Shown here in pieces: positions 41,501 to 49,309 of a stretch of DNA of 64,000 nucleotides. Within the stretch, counting starts at the first letter, position 1, and every line of letters starts with the position of its first letter. The notes beneath the pieces are model-generated. The model was not told where the DNA came from. It worked only from the letters and a program-made list of their open reading frames with translations, and did not search any database. This DNA is from Paenibacillus sp. FSL R5-0912 (GTDB taxonomy: Bacteria; Bacillota; Bacilli; Paenibacillales; Paenibacillaceae), in assembly GCF_000758605.1 (NCBI RefSeq), contig NZ_CP009282.1, positions 6,386,001 to 6,450,000 on the forward strand, read 5' to 3'. A program made the translations under genes and the position numbers.

Positions 41501-43487
41501 CTAAAGCTGCCAGCTTTGAAGCACTCACACTGCCGTCAGCCAGCTTGATCGAGGTAACCGATAGATCGCCAAGTTTGTCTGTCGAAACACTCTCCGGCGA
41601 TAATTTCAATGAAGTTACCGCATGGTCGGCCAAATGATGCGGCTGTACAATACTCGCAGCGAGGTGTGCTTCCTTCACTGCTCCCGAAGCCAGCTTATCT
41701 CCCGATACCGAACCGGACTGCAGGGCGGATGAAGTTACACTATTTTCCCCGAGATGCCTGCGTTCTACAGCTCCCGGAGCCAGATGTTCAGCGTGAACCG
41801 CTTCCTCCTGCAGCACGCGGCTGCTGATGCTGCCATCGGCCAGATGCTTCTCTTCAACGGCACAGACGGCGATATGTTCTCCGCTTACCGCTTCTCTGGC
41901 GAGGGCATTTCCGCCAACCGCACCGCTGGCCAGCTTGGCGGAAATGACACTCCCGTCCGCCAGCTTGGTTGAGCTGACACTCTGGGGACTAAGATGTTCT
42001 CCCGTAACAGAGTCATACGCCAGCTGCTCTTCCGTAACGGCCCCGGGAGCCAAATGCCCAGCAAGAACGGCATGCTGCTGGAGCTGCGCAGATCCGACGG
42101 ATTCCATAGCCAGGTGGGAATTGTCTACGGCTTCGCGCTGCAGATGAGCCGAGGTGATGGCCTGCAGGGCAATTTGCGGTCCGCGTACTGCGGATTTAGC
42201 GATATGGCGTGTGGTTACCGCTTCATCAGCCAGCTTATGCGGCAGGATGCTCTGGTCCGCGATCTTGGAGGAAGTCACCGCCTGCTCGATCAGCTGTGTT
42301 GTACCCACTGCACCCTCTGCCAGCTTCACGAATGAAATACTGCGGTCCGCCAGATGCCTACTTCCAATTTCCCCGTCAGCGATATGCTCCGCATTTACGC
42401 TCTCCGGGCTTAAGTGCTGGCTGCGGACAGCCTTCTCCTTGATCTGCCGTGATCCAACTGCTGCGTCCGCGAGATGCCCGCCGTCAATGATGCCCGCCTG
42501 AAGCTGCTCTTTCCCAATCAGCCGGGTAGCTAGCTGCTCCCGTCCAATTGCGCCAGGAGCCAGATGCTTCGATGTAATGACGCCTTCACCTACGTGGCGG
42601 CCTTCAATCACAGCGTCGCCCAGCTTGACGCCGCTGATCTCTCCATCGGCGATTTTGTCACCGGTTATCGCTTCATCTGCCAATTTCGAGCGGTCAATGC
42701 TGCCGTTGCCGATGTGGCGGCTGACAATACTGCTGCTGAGAATTTTCTCTCCGGTAACCGCACCGTCATCCAGCAGCTCCGCCGTGATGATGAACTCACT
42801 GAGATGCCGGCTGCTGATGGCTCCGTCGGCAATCTGCCCTCCGCCAATAATCCGGTCCGCCAGCTTCTCCGGACCGATGCTGCCATTCTTCAGCTTTTCT
42901 CCGCCAATGGAATGATCCAGCAGCTTCCCCCCGCTGATACTGCCTTCCGCCAGATGCTCACCGGCAATGGATTCCGGAGCAATCTTAGAGGAAGTAACCG
43001 CCTTGTCCGCGATGTTAATGTTCTGCACGGCATAGTCCTGCAGCCATGGTGTACCAATGATGCCGAACTTCAGCTTGGACCCGTCAATCGTGCGCGGAGC
43101 AATCTTGGCACCGGTGACTGCCGCATCGGACAGATCATCGGTATAGACGGGCTGCAGGCGCTCTTTTTCCACGGGTACAAGGACAGCCGGCTCCACCAGA
43201 GATTCAACATCCTCATGCTGCTCCTGATCCTCTTCCACTACCGGTTCCTGTATAGCCTCTGGTTCAAGCAACATCTGCCGGACCGCCTCCGGTGCTTCCA
43301 GGGTTTCCACCCCGCTGACCTGCAGCGTCCGGTCCACTGTATCCACCGCTTCTACAGCAGCAGATTCTTTGCCTTCTAGTATTTTGGGACTGCTTTTCAA
43401 CATGCTAAGTTCAGTCTTATTGGGATCATCTACATAATAGAGCCGTTTTTTTGAACTGCGAGGCTGATTTCTTTTGGAACTCTTCAC
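38511..43487 (-). CDS. Giant repeat protein of ten-residue units, candidate spore-surface fibre
   Basis: A 1658-residue protein. The N-terminal 115 residues are basic then acidic (KRNQPRSSKKR, DQEQHEDVES-like). Residues about 115-1555 are more than 100 units of roughly ten residues with pattern G(S/A)(I/V)xxxHLA or GxxxxKLA, such as DGSITGSKLAAGAVGAQHLQ, suggesting a stacked beta structure. The last 100 residues form a separate domain ending near YGVLSWIALG, similar to H-type lectin or fibre-tip domains. The GTG start follows GGAGGAG. No signal peptide is seen, as expected for spore-coat proteins assembled in the mother cell. DNA repeats inside are near identical. Confidence 0.8.
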   Translation of the reverse strand: MKSSKRNQPRSSKKRLYYVDDPNKTELSMLKSSPKILEGKESAAVEAVDTVDRTLQVSGVETLEAPEAVRQMLLEPEAIQEPVVEEDQEQHEDVESLVEPAVLVPVEKERLQPVYTDDLSDAAVTGAKIAPRTIDGSKLKFGIIGTPWLQDYAVQNINIADKAVTSSKIAPESIAGEHLAEGSISGGKLLDHSIGGEKLKNGSIGPEKLADRIIGGGQIADGAISSRHLSEFIITAELLDDGAVTGEKILSSSIVSRHIGNGSIDRSKLADEAITGDKIADGEISGVKLGDAVIEGRHVGEGVITSKHLAPGAIGREQLATRLIGKEQLQAGIIDGGHLADAAVGSRQIKEKAVRSQHLSPESVNAEHIADGEIGSRHLADRSISFVKLAEGAVGTTQLIEQAVTSSKIADQSILPHKLADEAVTTRHIAKSAVRGPQIALQAITSAHLQREAVDNSHLAMESVGSAQLQQHAVLAGHLAPGAVTEEQLAYDSVTGEHLSPQSVSSTKLADGSVISAKLASGAVGGNALAREAVSGEHIAVCAVEEKHLADGSISSRVLQEEAVHAEHLAPGAVERRHLGENSVTSSALQSGSVSGDKLASGAVKEAHLAASIVQPHHLADHAVTSLKLSPESVSTDKLGDLSVTSIKLADGSVSASKLAALAVQSEHLAAGAVGPDSISDTSVQGRHLAPGSVGGAHIRPMSVGNGHIIPSSVSSIQIQDGSIGAAKLAEGAVASRHLAAGSVAGSHLAESSVEGQHIAGGSISLTHLAAEVRSGELLPDGSISGEKLAPGAVESVHLAPDSVQTIHLTPEAVEGQHIRAGEITLAHLAQETRSADLLPDGSIVGSKLGAGAVGAFHLAAGSVYSGHLAVGAVDSRHIRPGSIQLAHLSQDTLTSDLLPDGSISSEKLAAGAVSSLNLQQESIYGEHLVDGILQERHLHSGLIKLEHLADETRSAELLPDGSIGGSKLAAGAVGSFHLAAGSIYGGHLAPDAVDSRHIRTGSIQLAHLASETLSAELLPDGSIDESKLAVGAVHSQHLQLESIHGEHLAGESLEERHLSSGIIKLEHLADEVRSAELLPDGSIGSSKLAAEAVGPQHLKPQSVHGEHVADGSLEGNHLASGSILLEHLAQEVRSSELLPDGSIRGSKLAAGAVGSVHLASGSIYGGHLAPEAVDSCHLRAGSIKREHLAEDTLSSELLADGSITGSKLTAGAVGAQHLQAQSIQGGHLADGALEERHLSSGIVTKLEHLAAEARNAGQLADGSITGSKLAAGAVGAQHLQAQSIQGGHLADGALEERHLSSGIVTKLEHLAAEARNAGQLADGSITGSKLAAGAVGAQHLQEQSIQSGHLTDGSITGSKLAVGAVGAQHLQEQSIQSGHLTDGSITGSKLAVGAVGAQHLQEQSIQSGHLTDGALEERHLGSGIVKKLEHLAAETRNAGQIADGSITGSKLAAGAVGAQHLQGQSIQGTHLADGSVTGEKLALGSIGTKHLAEGTVGNAELQDEAVDASKITSFAIQSRHLEEDSVQSYHIAQGVVTGDHLAPGSINAEHLSFSPVQSAGNREVLQQFGMTAFMFNGDAQSVDVTVSFDESFGHTGYVLVAMTNQPYFHASLKNRSGGDATIEVVRLRETPHFYGVLSWIALGSPLVKPAADHRVFD
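39251..39520 (-). repeat. Three near-identical 90-bp units in the giant repeat gene
   Basis: Units start at 39251, 39341 and 39431. Each encodes 30 residues. The first two differ at about one base and the third at a few, showing recent expansion. Confidence 0.93.
39521..39886 (-). repeat. 183-bp tandem duplication in the giant repeat gene
   Basis: Bases 39521-39703 and 39704-39886 differ at one position by eye. Each encodes 61 residues, so the frame is kept. A duplication this clean is very recent. Confidence 0.93.
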
Positions 43488-43675
43488 AAGCAGTCTCCTC
43501 CTTCCATCTGTTGTTTCTCCTAGGCATCATATGCAGTAGTATGGGCTGATGACACCATTCCTCCGGCTAAGCTTTCTTAAGAAAAAGATGAGCGTATAAA
43601 GGAATTCCATTCTCGCCTTTCAAAAAAGGGCATCTGCCGCCGCGCATCCGTCCAACCCTGACGGGCACGTACACA

Positions 43676-43683
43676 CATACAAT
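43676..43683 (+). promoter_or_regulatory. Possible mother-cell promoter -10 element
   Basis: CATACAAT fits the -10 consensus of sigma-E (CATACAnT) and sigma-K (CATAnnnT) upstream of the YheC/YheD-type gene. A convincing -35 at the right distance was not found, so support is weak. Confidence 0.25.
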
Positions 43684-43739
43684 GACAGGAGACGAAAAAT
43701 CAGCCGGGAAGCTACTTCAAGATAACGGGAGGAACGAAC

Positions 43740-44837
43740 ATGGGGCAAAAGCTCGTTGGGATACTGCTAAATGCCGCTGTGCACGGGGGCGTTCCCCGGT
43801 TAAAAACCGGACAGGAATCTCTGGCCAATTACGAGGAGGCCGCCGCCGCATACGGATTAACCCCTTGCTTTCTGAAGCTGTCCGGCATCGATACGCAGAC
43901 CGGCTTCAGCAGGGCATATATAAAGGGTCCGCACGGCTACCGGAGTCAAGTCATTCCGACGCCGGAGATCATCCATAACCGGGCGATCTATGACCCGGGC
44001 AGCAGCGGCGTCCAGCGGCTGCTCCGGCAGGGTATTCAGGTATACAATACATGCAACCGCTACGGCAAGGATCAGATTCATGCCCTACTGGAGCAAAACC
44101 AGGAACTGCAGACGGTCCTGCCAGTCACATCCGCCGGAATGTCCGGCCTGAAGGAAATGATGGACAGTTATCCGGATCTCATTCTCAAGCCTTGCCGGGG
44201 AAGTGTAGGCAACGGGGTTATGCGTCTTACAAGGATCAGCGGGGCCGGGCGGTGGAAATGGAGCTACTCTCCTACCGGCTCAAGACGCTGGTACAGTGTG
44301 CCTCTGAATCAGGGCGCCATCCCCCGGGCACTCCGCGCCAGACTCTCTTCGGTACCGTACCTGGTGCAGGAGCGGATACCACTGGCTGAGATAAACGGCC
44401 GCCCCTTTGATCTGCGCATTACTGTACAGCGCGGCTGGGGCGGAGACTGGCAGGTGACCGGCATGTTCGCCAAGCTGGCGGCACCGGGCGGCTTCGTATC
44501 CAACATCGCCAGGGGAGGCGAAGCACTGAGTTCATCCTTCGCTCTGGAGAAGGCTTTCCCCGGCGAAGCAGCCGCTCGGATCCGCATGTCGGTCCTCTCC
44601 CTCAGTCTCGCCATTGCCCGTGAGCTGGAGCAGAGCCTCCCGGGCCTTGCCGATATCGGTCTGGACATCGGCGTTACGGGGAGCGGACGCTTATATTTCA
44701 TCGAATGCAACGGGCGCGACCAGCGTTACGGCTTCAAGAAAGCCGGGCTCGGCCCCATCTGGAAAGAAAGCTACCGCCGCCCGATGGGCTATGCCAGATA
44801 CCTGTATGAAGAGGCTGCACGGCATAACTCTTATTGA
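43740..44837 (+). CDS. YheC/YheD-type ATP-grasp spore-coat protein
   Basis: A 365-residue ATP-grasp protein. It has LILKPCRGSVGNGVMRL, LVQERIPLAEINGRPFDLRI and YFIECNGRDQRYGF as nucleotide and metal sites, in the order expected for YheC/YheD. These Bacillus relatives are spore-coat associated; the ligation reaction they catalyse is not established. GGGAGGAAC precedes the ATG. The gene is divergent from the giant repeat-protein gene and shares its upstream region. Confidence 0.82.
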   Translation: MGQKLVGILLNAAVHGGVPRLKTGQESLANYEEAAAAYGLTPCFLKLSGIDTQTGFSRAYIKGPHGYRSQVIPTPEIIHNRAIYDPGSSGVQRLLRQGIQVYNTCNRYGKDQIHALLEQNQELQTVLPVTSAGMSGLKEMMDSYPDLILKPCRGSVGNGVMRLTRISGAGRWKWSYSPTGSRRWYSVPLNQGAIPRALRARLSSVPYLVQERIPLAEINGRPFDLRITVQRGWGGDWQVTGMFAKLAAPGGFVSNIARGGEALSSSFALEKAFPGEAAARIRMSVLSLSLAIARELEQSLPGLADIGLDIGVTGSGRLYFIECNGRDQRYGFKKAGLGPIWKESYRRPMGYARYLYEEAARHNSY

Positions 44838-44928
44838 TTTGTCTTCTATTCTATGTCAATATAATGCAGAGCGGGTGAGGTCCTTGGCTACCGGGACCTT
44901 GCTGCTGCATGATGGAAGGGAGATGGGC

Positions 44929-45720
44929 ATGGTTAAACAATTGCTGCGGCTGATGACCGAGCTATCCTCACACAGATGGCTTTCCCGGGTAATGGGCGCT
45001 TTTTCCCATAGCAGACTCAGCCGCTTTATGATTCCGGTATTTATTCGTTCCTATCATATTCCTGCCGCCGAGGCGGAGAAGACTGCCGGAGAATACCGTA
45101 CACTTAATGAATTCTTCAGCAGACGCCTGAAGCCGGGAATGCGGCCGGTGGCAAGCGGTGAACAGGCTGTGGCCAGTCCTGTAGATGCCATGATTACGGC
45201 AATGGGCGACATTAACTGCGGAACAATAATGAATGTGAAGGGTCAGGATTATACGCTGGAGGATTTGCTTAATCATTCTCCACACCTCGAATTGTATAAA
45301 AAAGGCTACTATTTCGTCCTCTACCTGAGCCCCACCGATTATCACCGGATTCATTCCCCGTTAACCGGACAGCTGCGGGAGAGCGATTATATCCGTGGGC
45401 GGGCTTATCCCGTGAATGATTTCGGCATGCGGCATATGAAGAGTGTCCTGAGCCGTAACGAACGGCTGATTACTTATATAGCCGGCAGCTATGGCGAAAC
45501 CGCCGTGGTCAAGGTAGGCGCAATGAATGTGAGCAGTATCCGCTACACGGATGAATCCGCTACTGAATGGCAAATAGGCGATGATCTGGCCTATTTCGAA
45601 TTCGGCTCTACCGTAGTTCTTCTGCTGGAGAGCGGCACCTTCACCCCGCGCCATGGGCTTACCGTAGACACGAAGGTGAAGATGGGCGAGCTGCTGGGTG
45701 AGATGCAGCGGGCTACTTAG
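44929..45720 (+). CDS. psd: Phosphatidylserine decarboxylase proenzyme
   Basis: A 263-residue Psd that converts phosphatidylserine to phosphatidylethanolamine at the membrane. The self-cleavage motif is FGSTVVLLLE near the C-terminus, and the upstream YLSPTDYHRIHSP is the conserved His region. ATG 44929 is preferred to ATG 44923 and to the longer open frame because AAGGGAG is six bases upstream and the N-terminus MVKQLLRLMTELSSH matches the Bacillus form. Confidence 0.95.
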   Translation: MVKQLLRLMTELSSHRWLSRVMGAFSHSRLSRFMIPVFIRSYHIPAAEAEKTAGEYRTLNEFFSRRLKPGMRPVASGEQAVASPVDAMITAMGDINCGTIMNVKGQDYTLEDLLNHSPHLELYKKGYYFVLYLSPTDYHRIHSPLTGQLRESDYIRGRAYPVNDFGMRHMKSVLSRNERLITYIAGSYGETAVVKVGAMNVSSIRYTDESATEWQIGDDLAYFEFGSTVVLLLESGTFTPRHGLTVDTKVKMGELLGEMQRAT

Positions 45721-45788
45721 CTGCCGGGCAGAGTCCGGCTTGAATGAAACAGCTCAAGATGAAACCGAGTAGAGCTTTCTGAACAGAC

Positions 45789-45833
45789 AAAGCCCCGCAC
45801 AAAGATACGTAAGTGTATCTTGTGCGGGGCTTA
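45789..45833 (+). terminator. Terminator after psd
   Basis: AAGCCCCGCACAAAGATAC and GTATCTTGTGCGGGGCTT form a nearly perfect 17-base-pair stem with a short loop, followed by ATTTGG. Confidence 0.8.
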
Positions 45834-46599
45834 TTTGGGGTTGAAGAAACCCTTCGCAGAATCCCGGATGGTTCCTGCGTTTATCGTATAATTTATCGTA
45901 TAAAAGTGTTTTTACCTGCTTCGCTCTGTGAATCAGTATACCCCGGCTTACATTTGGCTCATCTACCCAGTTGCTGGTGCATTGTACTCGGTTTTTGGCA
46001 CACATTCGGCTCATCTGCCCTATAGTTGGTGCATTGTATTCGGTTTTTCTGTGAAAATACGTCTGGCACTGCGATAAACGCACGGCCTACGCGGCGCACC
46101 CAGTCCAATTGTGTTCGGTTTTTCGATTACATTTGGCCTACGCGGCGCACCCAGTCCAATTGTGTTCGGTTTTTCGATTACATTTGGCTTACGTGGCTTA
46201 CCCAGTCCAATTGTGTTCGGTTTTTCGATTACATTCGGCTTAAGCGGCGTACCCAGTCCAATTGTGTTCGGTTTTTCGATTACATTTGGCCTACGCGGTG
46301 CACCCAGTCCAATTGTGTTCGGTTTTTCGATTACATTTGGCTTACGTGGCTTACCCAGTCCAATTGTGTTCGGTTTTCCGTTAAAATATGTTAAATAAAT
46401 GAAAAGACGATGTTCTGTTTTTTAGCCACGCTGCTCATTTTCATGCTGGAGTTGTGCCTTGAAAGACATGTTTGTTTTCGCATACATTGGGCCTGTTTAC
46501 CCTATCGTTGGTGCATTGTACTCGGTTTTTCACATACAATCGGCTCGTCTAGCCTACTTCCAGCGTAATCAAAGGAATTTATCCCTCTAACTATCCGGA
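45834..46599. other. 0.77-kb spacer filled by repeats
   Basis: Apart from the repeats this spacer between psd and the convergent gpmA contains no supported gene. The frames that stay open across the array (for example from 46026 and 46111) are products of the 51-bp period and lack ribosome sites. Confidence 0.6.
46099..46385. repeat. Second 51-bp tandem array, six units
   Basis: CCCAGTCCAATTGTGTTCGG starts at 46099, 46150, 46201, 46252, 46303 and 46354, exactly 51 bases apart. Units differ mainly in the ACGCGGCGCA or ACGTGGCTTA segment; the last is truncated. Diverged relatives with GTTGGTGCATTGTACTCGG flank it near 45976, 46025 and 46508. Confidence 0.95.
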
Positions 46600-47349
46600 T
46601 CACTCCGTAACCTTACTCTGATTAGCCACCTCGCGCGCTTTCTCCTGCACCTCTTCCGGCTCGCCGAGATAGAAGCGGCTGATCGGCTTCACATCATCAT
46701 CCAGCTTGTAGACCAGCGGGACGCCGGTTGGAATATTGAGATCCAGCAGCGCCGTCTCATCAATATCCTCCATGTATTTGATCAGGGCCCGCAGCGTATT
46801 ACCATGCGCCGAGATCAGGACGCGTTCCTTCTTGCGGATCAGCGGTACAATCCGGTTGCCCCAGAAATCGCCAACCCGGTGCACGGTATCCTCCAGGCTC
46901 TCACCGCGCGGAATATCGCCGGGACGCACTTCCTTATAGCGGATATCATTTCTGGCATAACGCGGATCATCCGGCTCCAGCATCGGAGGCCGGACCGAGA
47001 GACTGCGCCGCCAGATATGGAGCTGCTCCTCGCCGTATTTCAGTGCAGTTTCACTTTTGCTGAGGCCCTGCAGCGCTCCGTAATGGCGCTCATTCAGCTT
47101 CCACGATTTCTGCACGGGAATCCACAGCAGGTCCATCTCATCCAGCACATAGTTTAGTGTCTTAATTGAACGCTTCAGCACCGAGGCGAAAGCAAGATCG
47201 AACGTGTATCCCGCATCCTTCAGCAGCTTGCCTGCTTTCTTCGCCTCTTCCACACCCTTCTCCGTCAGATCGGGATCACTCCAGCCCGTAAACAGGTTCT
47301 GCCGGTTGTATTCGCTCTCTCCATGCCGTATCAGTACTATTTCGTACAT
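46600..47349 (-). CDS. gpmA: 2,3-bisphosphoglycerate-dependent phosphoglycerate mutase
   Basis: A 249-residue dPGM of normal length. It interconverts 3- and 2-phosphoglycerate in glycolysis. LIRHGESEYN carries the phospho-His, ERHYGALQG is the conserved substrate loop and SAHGNTLRAL holds the second catalytic His. AAGGAGAGGACTT precedes the ATG. Confidence 0.96.
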   Translation of the reverse strand: MYEIVLIRHGESEYNRQNLFTGWSDPDLTEKGVEEAKKAGKLLKDAGYTFDLAFASVLKRSIKTLNYVLDEMDLLWIPVQKSWKLNERHYGALQGLSKSETALKYGEEQLHIWRRSLSVRPPMLEPDDPRYARNDIRYKEVRPGDIPRGESLEDTVHRVGDFWGNRIVPLIRKKERVLISAHGNTLRALIKYMEDIDETALLDLNIPTGVPLVYKLDDDVKPISRFYLGEPEEVQEKAREVANQSKVTE

Positions 47350-47497
47350 AAGTCCTCTCCTTCTCCCGTGTGTTTATTCAGCTGCTCTTAGCGCCAGCTT
47401 CTCAGGTCTTATGCGGTTCATCCTTATATTCTGTCACAGACGGATGCTCTCTTCAACTTTACGCCCCCGGCTTCCCTGTAGCCATTGTAATAGAAGA

Positions 47498-47526
47498 AAC
47501 GGCCCCGCCTTGAATGGGCGGGCCGT
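47498..47526 (-). terminator. GC-rich hairpin, possible second terminator of the AraC gene
   Basis: AACGGCCCCGCC and GGGCGGGCCGTT flank a six-base loop. On the minus strand it is followed by TCTTCT rather than a clean T-run, so it is a weaker candidate. Confidence 0.45.
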
Positions 47527-47555
47527 TCCGTAAGAACTCTATACTATCTATTCCC

Positions 47556-47585
47556 CAAAAAGCCCTGCCGGTAATCCGGCAGGAC
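47556..47585 (-). terminator. Terminator after the AraC-type gene
   Basis: On the minus strand CCTGCCGG, ATTA, CCGGCAGG are followed by GCTTTTTGG, an intrinsic terminator about 100 bases beyond the gene. Confidence 0.75.
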
Positions 47586-47681
47586 TGGCCTTCTCCTGCC
47601 TGGAAGAGAAGGGCTTACTTACTATTGCTGCTGTACTCCCGGGCCACCAGGCAGTTCAGCAGCATTAGAGCACGCTGGTTG

Positions 47682-48467
47682 TCAGCGTATCTCCGACGGG
47701 CTTTTCCCCGTGTGCTGCTTGAACTGGCGGCTGAAGAAGAATATATCGCGGTAGCCCAGCGCATCCGCCACCTCAGTCACGTTCATGCCGGCGTAGAGTA
47801 AGAGGTGCTGGGCACGTTCAATCCTGGCGCGGATCACATAGGACTGCACCGAGGAGCCGGTGATCTCCTTGAACTTGATTGAGAAGTAACGCGGCGACAG
47901 CCCCGCCCGTGCGGCCAGATCCTCTACCCGGTGCGAAGCACCTGGATGCTGGCTGACATAGTTAGCCACCTCGTGGATCACCTCAGCCAGCTGGTTGCTG
48001 ACATGGCGCTCGATCGGCACGACCTGGTCCTGCCGCAGCAGATGAATCATCAGCTGCTTCAGGATCAGGCGGCCTTCTTCCTCTGCAGCGTAGGTCTGCA
48101 CCAGGAATAGTCGGACGTAACGGGCCAGCAGATGCTCGAACTCCACCGTCTCCGTCAGCTCATGGTAAGGCGCAGGAATCTCCGTCACCTCTTCGGCAAC
48201 ATCGAAATGTATATATGTAAGCACAAGCGGTTTTTGCGGATTATGCGTAGCACTGGTGTGATCCCCCGGGCGGAACAGGAAGCAGCTTCCCTTCCCCACC
48301 TGATAGGGCACCCCGCTGCGCACAACGGTTCCTTCCCCGCTCCAGACATAGAACAAATCATAATTTTGCAGCGGCTTCTCTCTTTTTTGCCACTTCCAGC
48401 CCGGTTCACAGACGATCTTCGCCAGGGCCGGGAGGATTACAAAAGAGGATGGCGATGCATGCAGCAT
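47682..48467 (-). CDS. AraC-family transcriptional regulator
   Basis: A 261-residue regulator with an N-terminal cupin-like sensing domain (DLFYVWSGEGTVVRSG, FRPGDHTSA) and a C-terminal double helix-turn-helix (RVEDLAARAGLSPRYFSIKF; NVTEVADALGYRDIFFFSRQ). Start 48467 follows AGGAGGGACCAAT; the frame is open to 48554 but that part is encoded by a dispersed repeat. Probably responds to a sugar; target genes are not evident. Confidence 0.9.
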   Translation of the reverse strand: MLHASPSSFVILPALAKIVCEPGWKWQKREKPLQNYDLFYVWSGEGTVVRSGVPYQVGKGSCFLFRPGDHTSATHNPQKPLVLTYIHFDVAEEVTEIPAPYHELTETVEFEHLLARYVRLFLVQTYAAEEEGRLILKQLMIHLLRQDQVVPIERHVSNQLAEVIHEVANYVSQHPGASHRVEDLAARAGLSPRYFSIKFKEITGSSVQSYVIRARIERAQHLLLYAGMNVTEVADALGYRDIFFFSRQFKQHTGKSPSEIR

Positions 48468-48477
48468 ATTGGTCCCT

Positions 48478-48545
48478 CCTAAAGTTTTGTGAGCATGCCT
48501 TCCCTGTATTCCTTCGAACAAAACCCGCTTCGAAAGCGTAAGCTT
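48478..48545 (-). repeat. 5'-UTR inverted-repeat element upstream of the AraC gene
   Basis: Reading the plus strand, AAAGTTTTGTGAGC ... GAACAAAACCCGCTTCGAAAGC has the same layout as the units at 20281-20415. The pairing arms are changed together (TTTTGT/ACAAAA instead of TTTTAC/GTAAAA). The element ends at the AGGAGG of this gene. Confidence 0.7.
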
Positions 48546-48667
48546 ACTTTTCATAATACCTTGTCCGGTTCCCTTTTGTACATCTTCCCCTACCTGCAGG
48601 ACTGTCCCTATCCCCCCTCTATCTGTTAAAATATAGTAATCATCCTCTATAGATCGGCGGGAAGTAT

Positions 48668-49210
48668 ATGGACTACCACTTTCTCTTTCACTATTATGAT
48701 GAATCCACCGGCCCCTTCCGGAATCTGTCTGACCTTTCGCCTGAATTAGCGGAGACGGTGCTGCAGGATATCCGGGAGCAGAGTAAGGGCTTTGCCAGCC
48801 AGCGTTCCGCCGATTATCTGCAGATCCGCAGCAGCCTTGAACAAAGGGCGAGAGAGCAATTTATCGCCAAAGGAGGCCAGCCGGTCCGCCGGCATCCGCA
48901 TTACATGACTTTGGGGCGATGCCCCTGGCTGCAGCAGTGGTATCCGGAGGGGATGGAGCTGAAGATCCCGGTTGCGGCCTTCAACCCTGAGCGGATCAGC
49001 TTCACCTACGGCGATTTATTTCCCACAATGCGCTATGCGGACGGCAAACCTTACCGTGGGCAGGTCTACACACTGAAAGAGATCCTTGAGGTAGTCCGCG
49101 AATACGGCCTGCCGCAGAAATGGAACGCAGCAGGAGACTCTGGCCCTGAGCGTTACGTCGAAGTCCAGCTCTGGGAGGATCCGCCCGGCTTATTCCAAAA
49201 GTATTTATGA
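48668..49210 (+). CDS. Conserved-looking cytoplasmic protein of unknown function
   Basis: A 180-residue soluble protein starting MDYHFLFHYYDESTGPFRNL, with PVRRHPHYMTLGRCPWLQQW and SFTYGDLFPTMRYADGKPYR. I do not recognise the family. GCGGGAAG lies upstream of the ATG. Gene-like codon use and an own upstream region support it as a real gene. No catalytic motif is evident. Confidence 0.7.
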   Translation: MDYHFLFHYYDESTGPFRNLSDLSPELAETVLQDIREQSKGFASQRSADYLQIRSSLEQRAREQFIAKGGQPVRRHPHYMTLGRCPWLQQWYPEGMELKIPVAAFNPERISFTYGDLFPTMRYADGKPYRGQVYTLKEILEVVREYGLPQKWNAAGDSGPERYVEVQLWEDPPGLFQKYL

Positions 49211-49309
49211 AAACGCGGCATTCCTCAGTGACGGCGGCAATTCACGGTGATATAATGTTAGGCAATGTTAGCGTATATATCCCAGAAGAATACCGGAAGG
49301 ATGAAACTG

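Larger units (their letters stand above)
47350..47681. other. Spacer between gpmA and the AraC regulator
   Basis: No gene. It holds the gpmA promoter region and two GC-rich hairpins downstream of the AraC gene. Confidence 0.5.

Noticed and set aside
39015..42501. Many plus-strand open frames opposite the giant repeat gene
   Set aside because: They mirror the repeat gene on the other strand and have no independent start signals.
43500..43739. Strong sporulation promoters for the divergent giant gene and YheC/YheD gene
   Set aside because: CATAnnnT boxes occur on both strands but no -35 at the right spacing was convincing, so only one low-confidence entry is kept.
46026..46398. Open frames of 95 to 122 codons across the second array
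   Set aside because: They arise from the 51-bp period, lack ribosome sites, and encode no recognisable protein.
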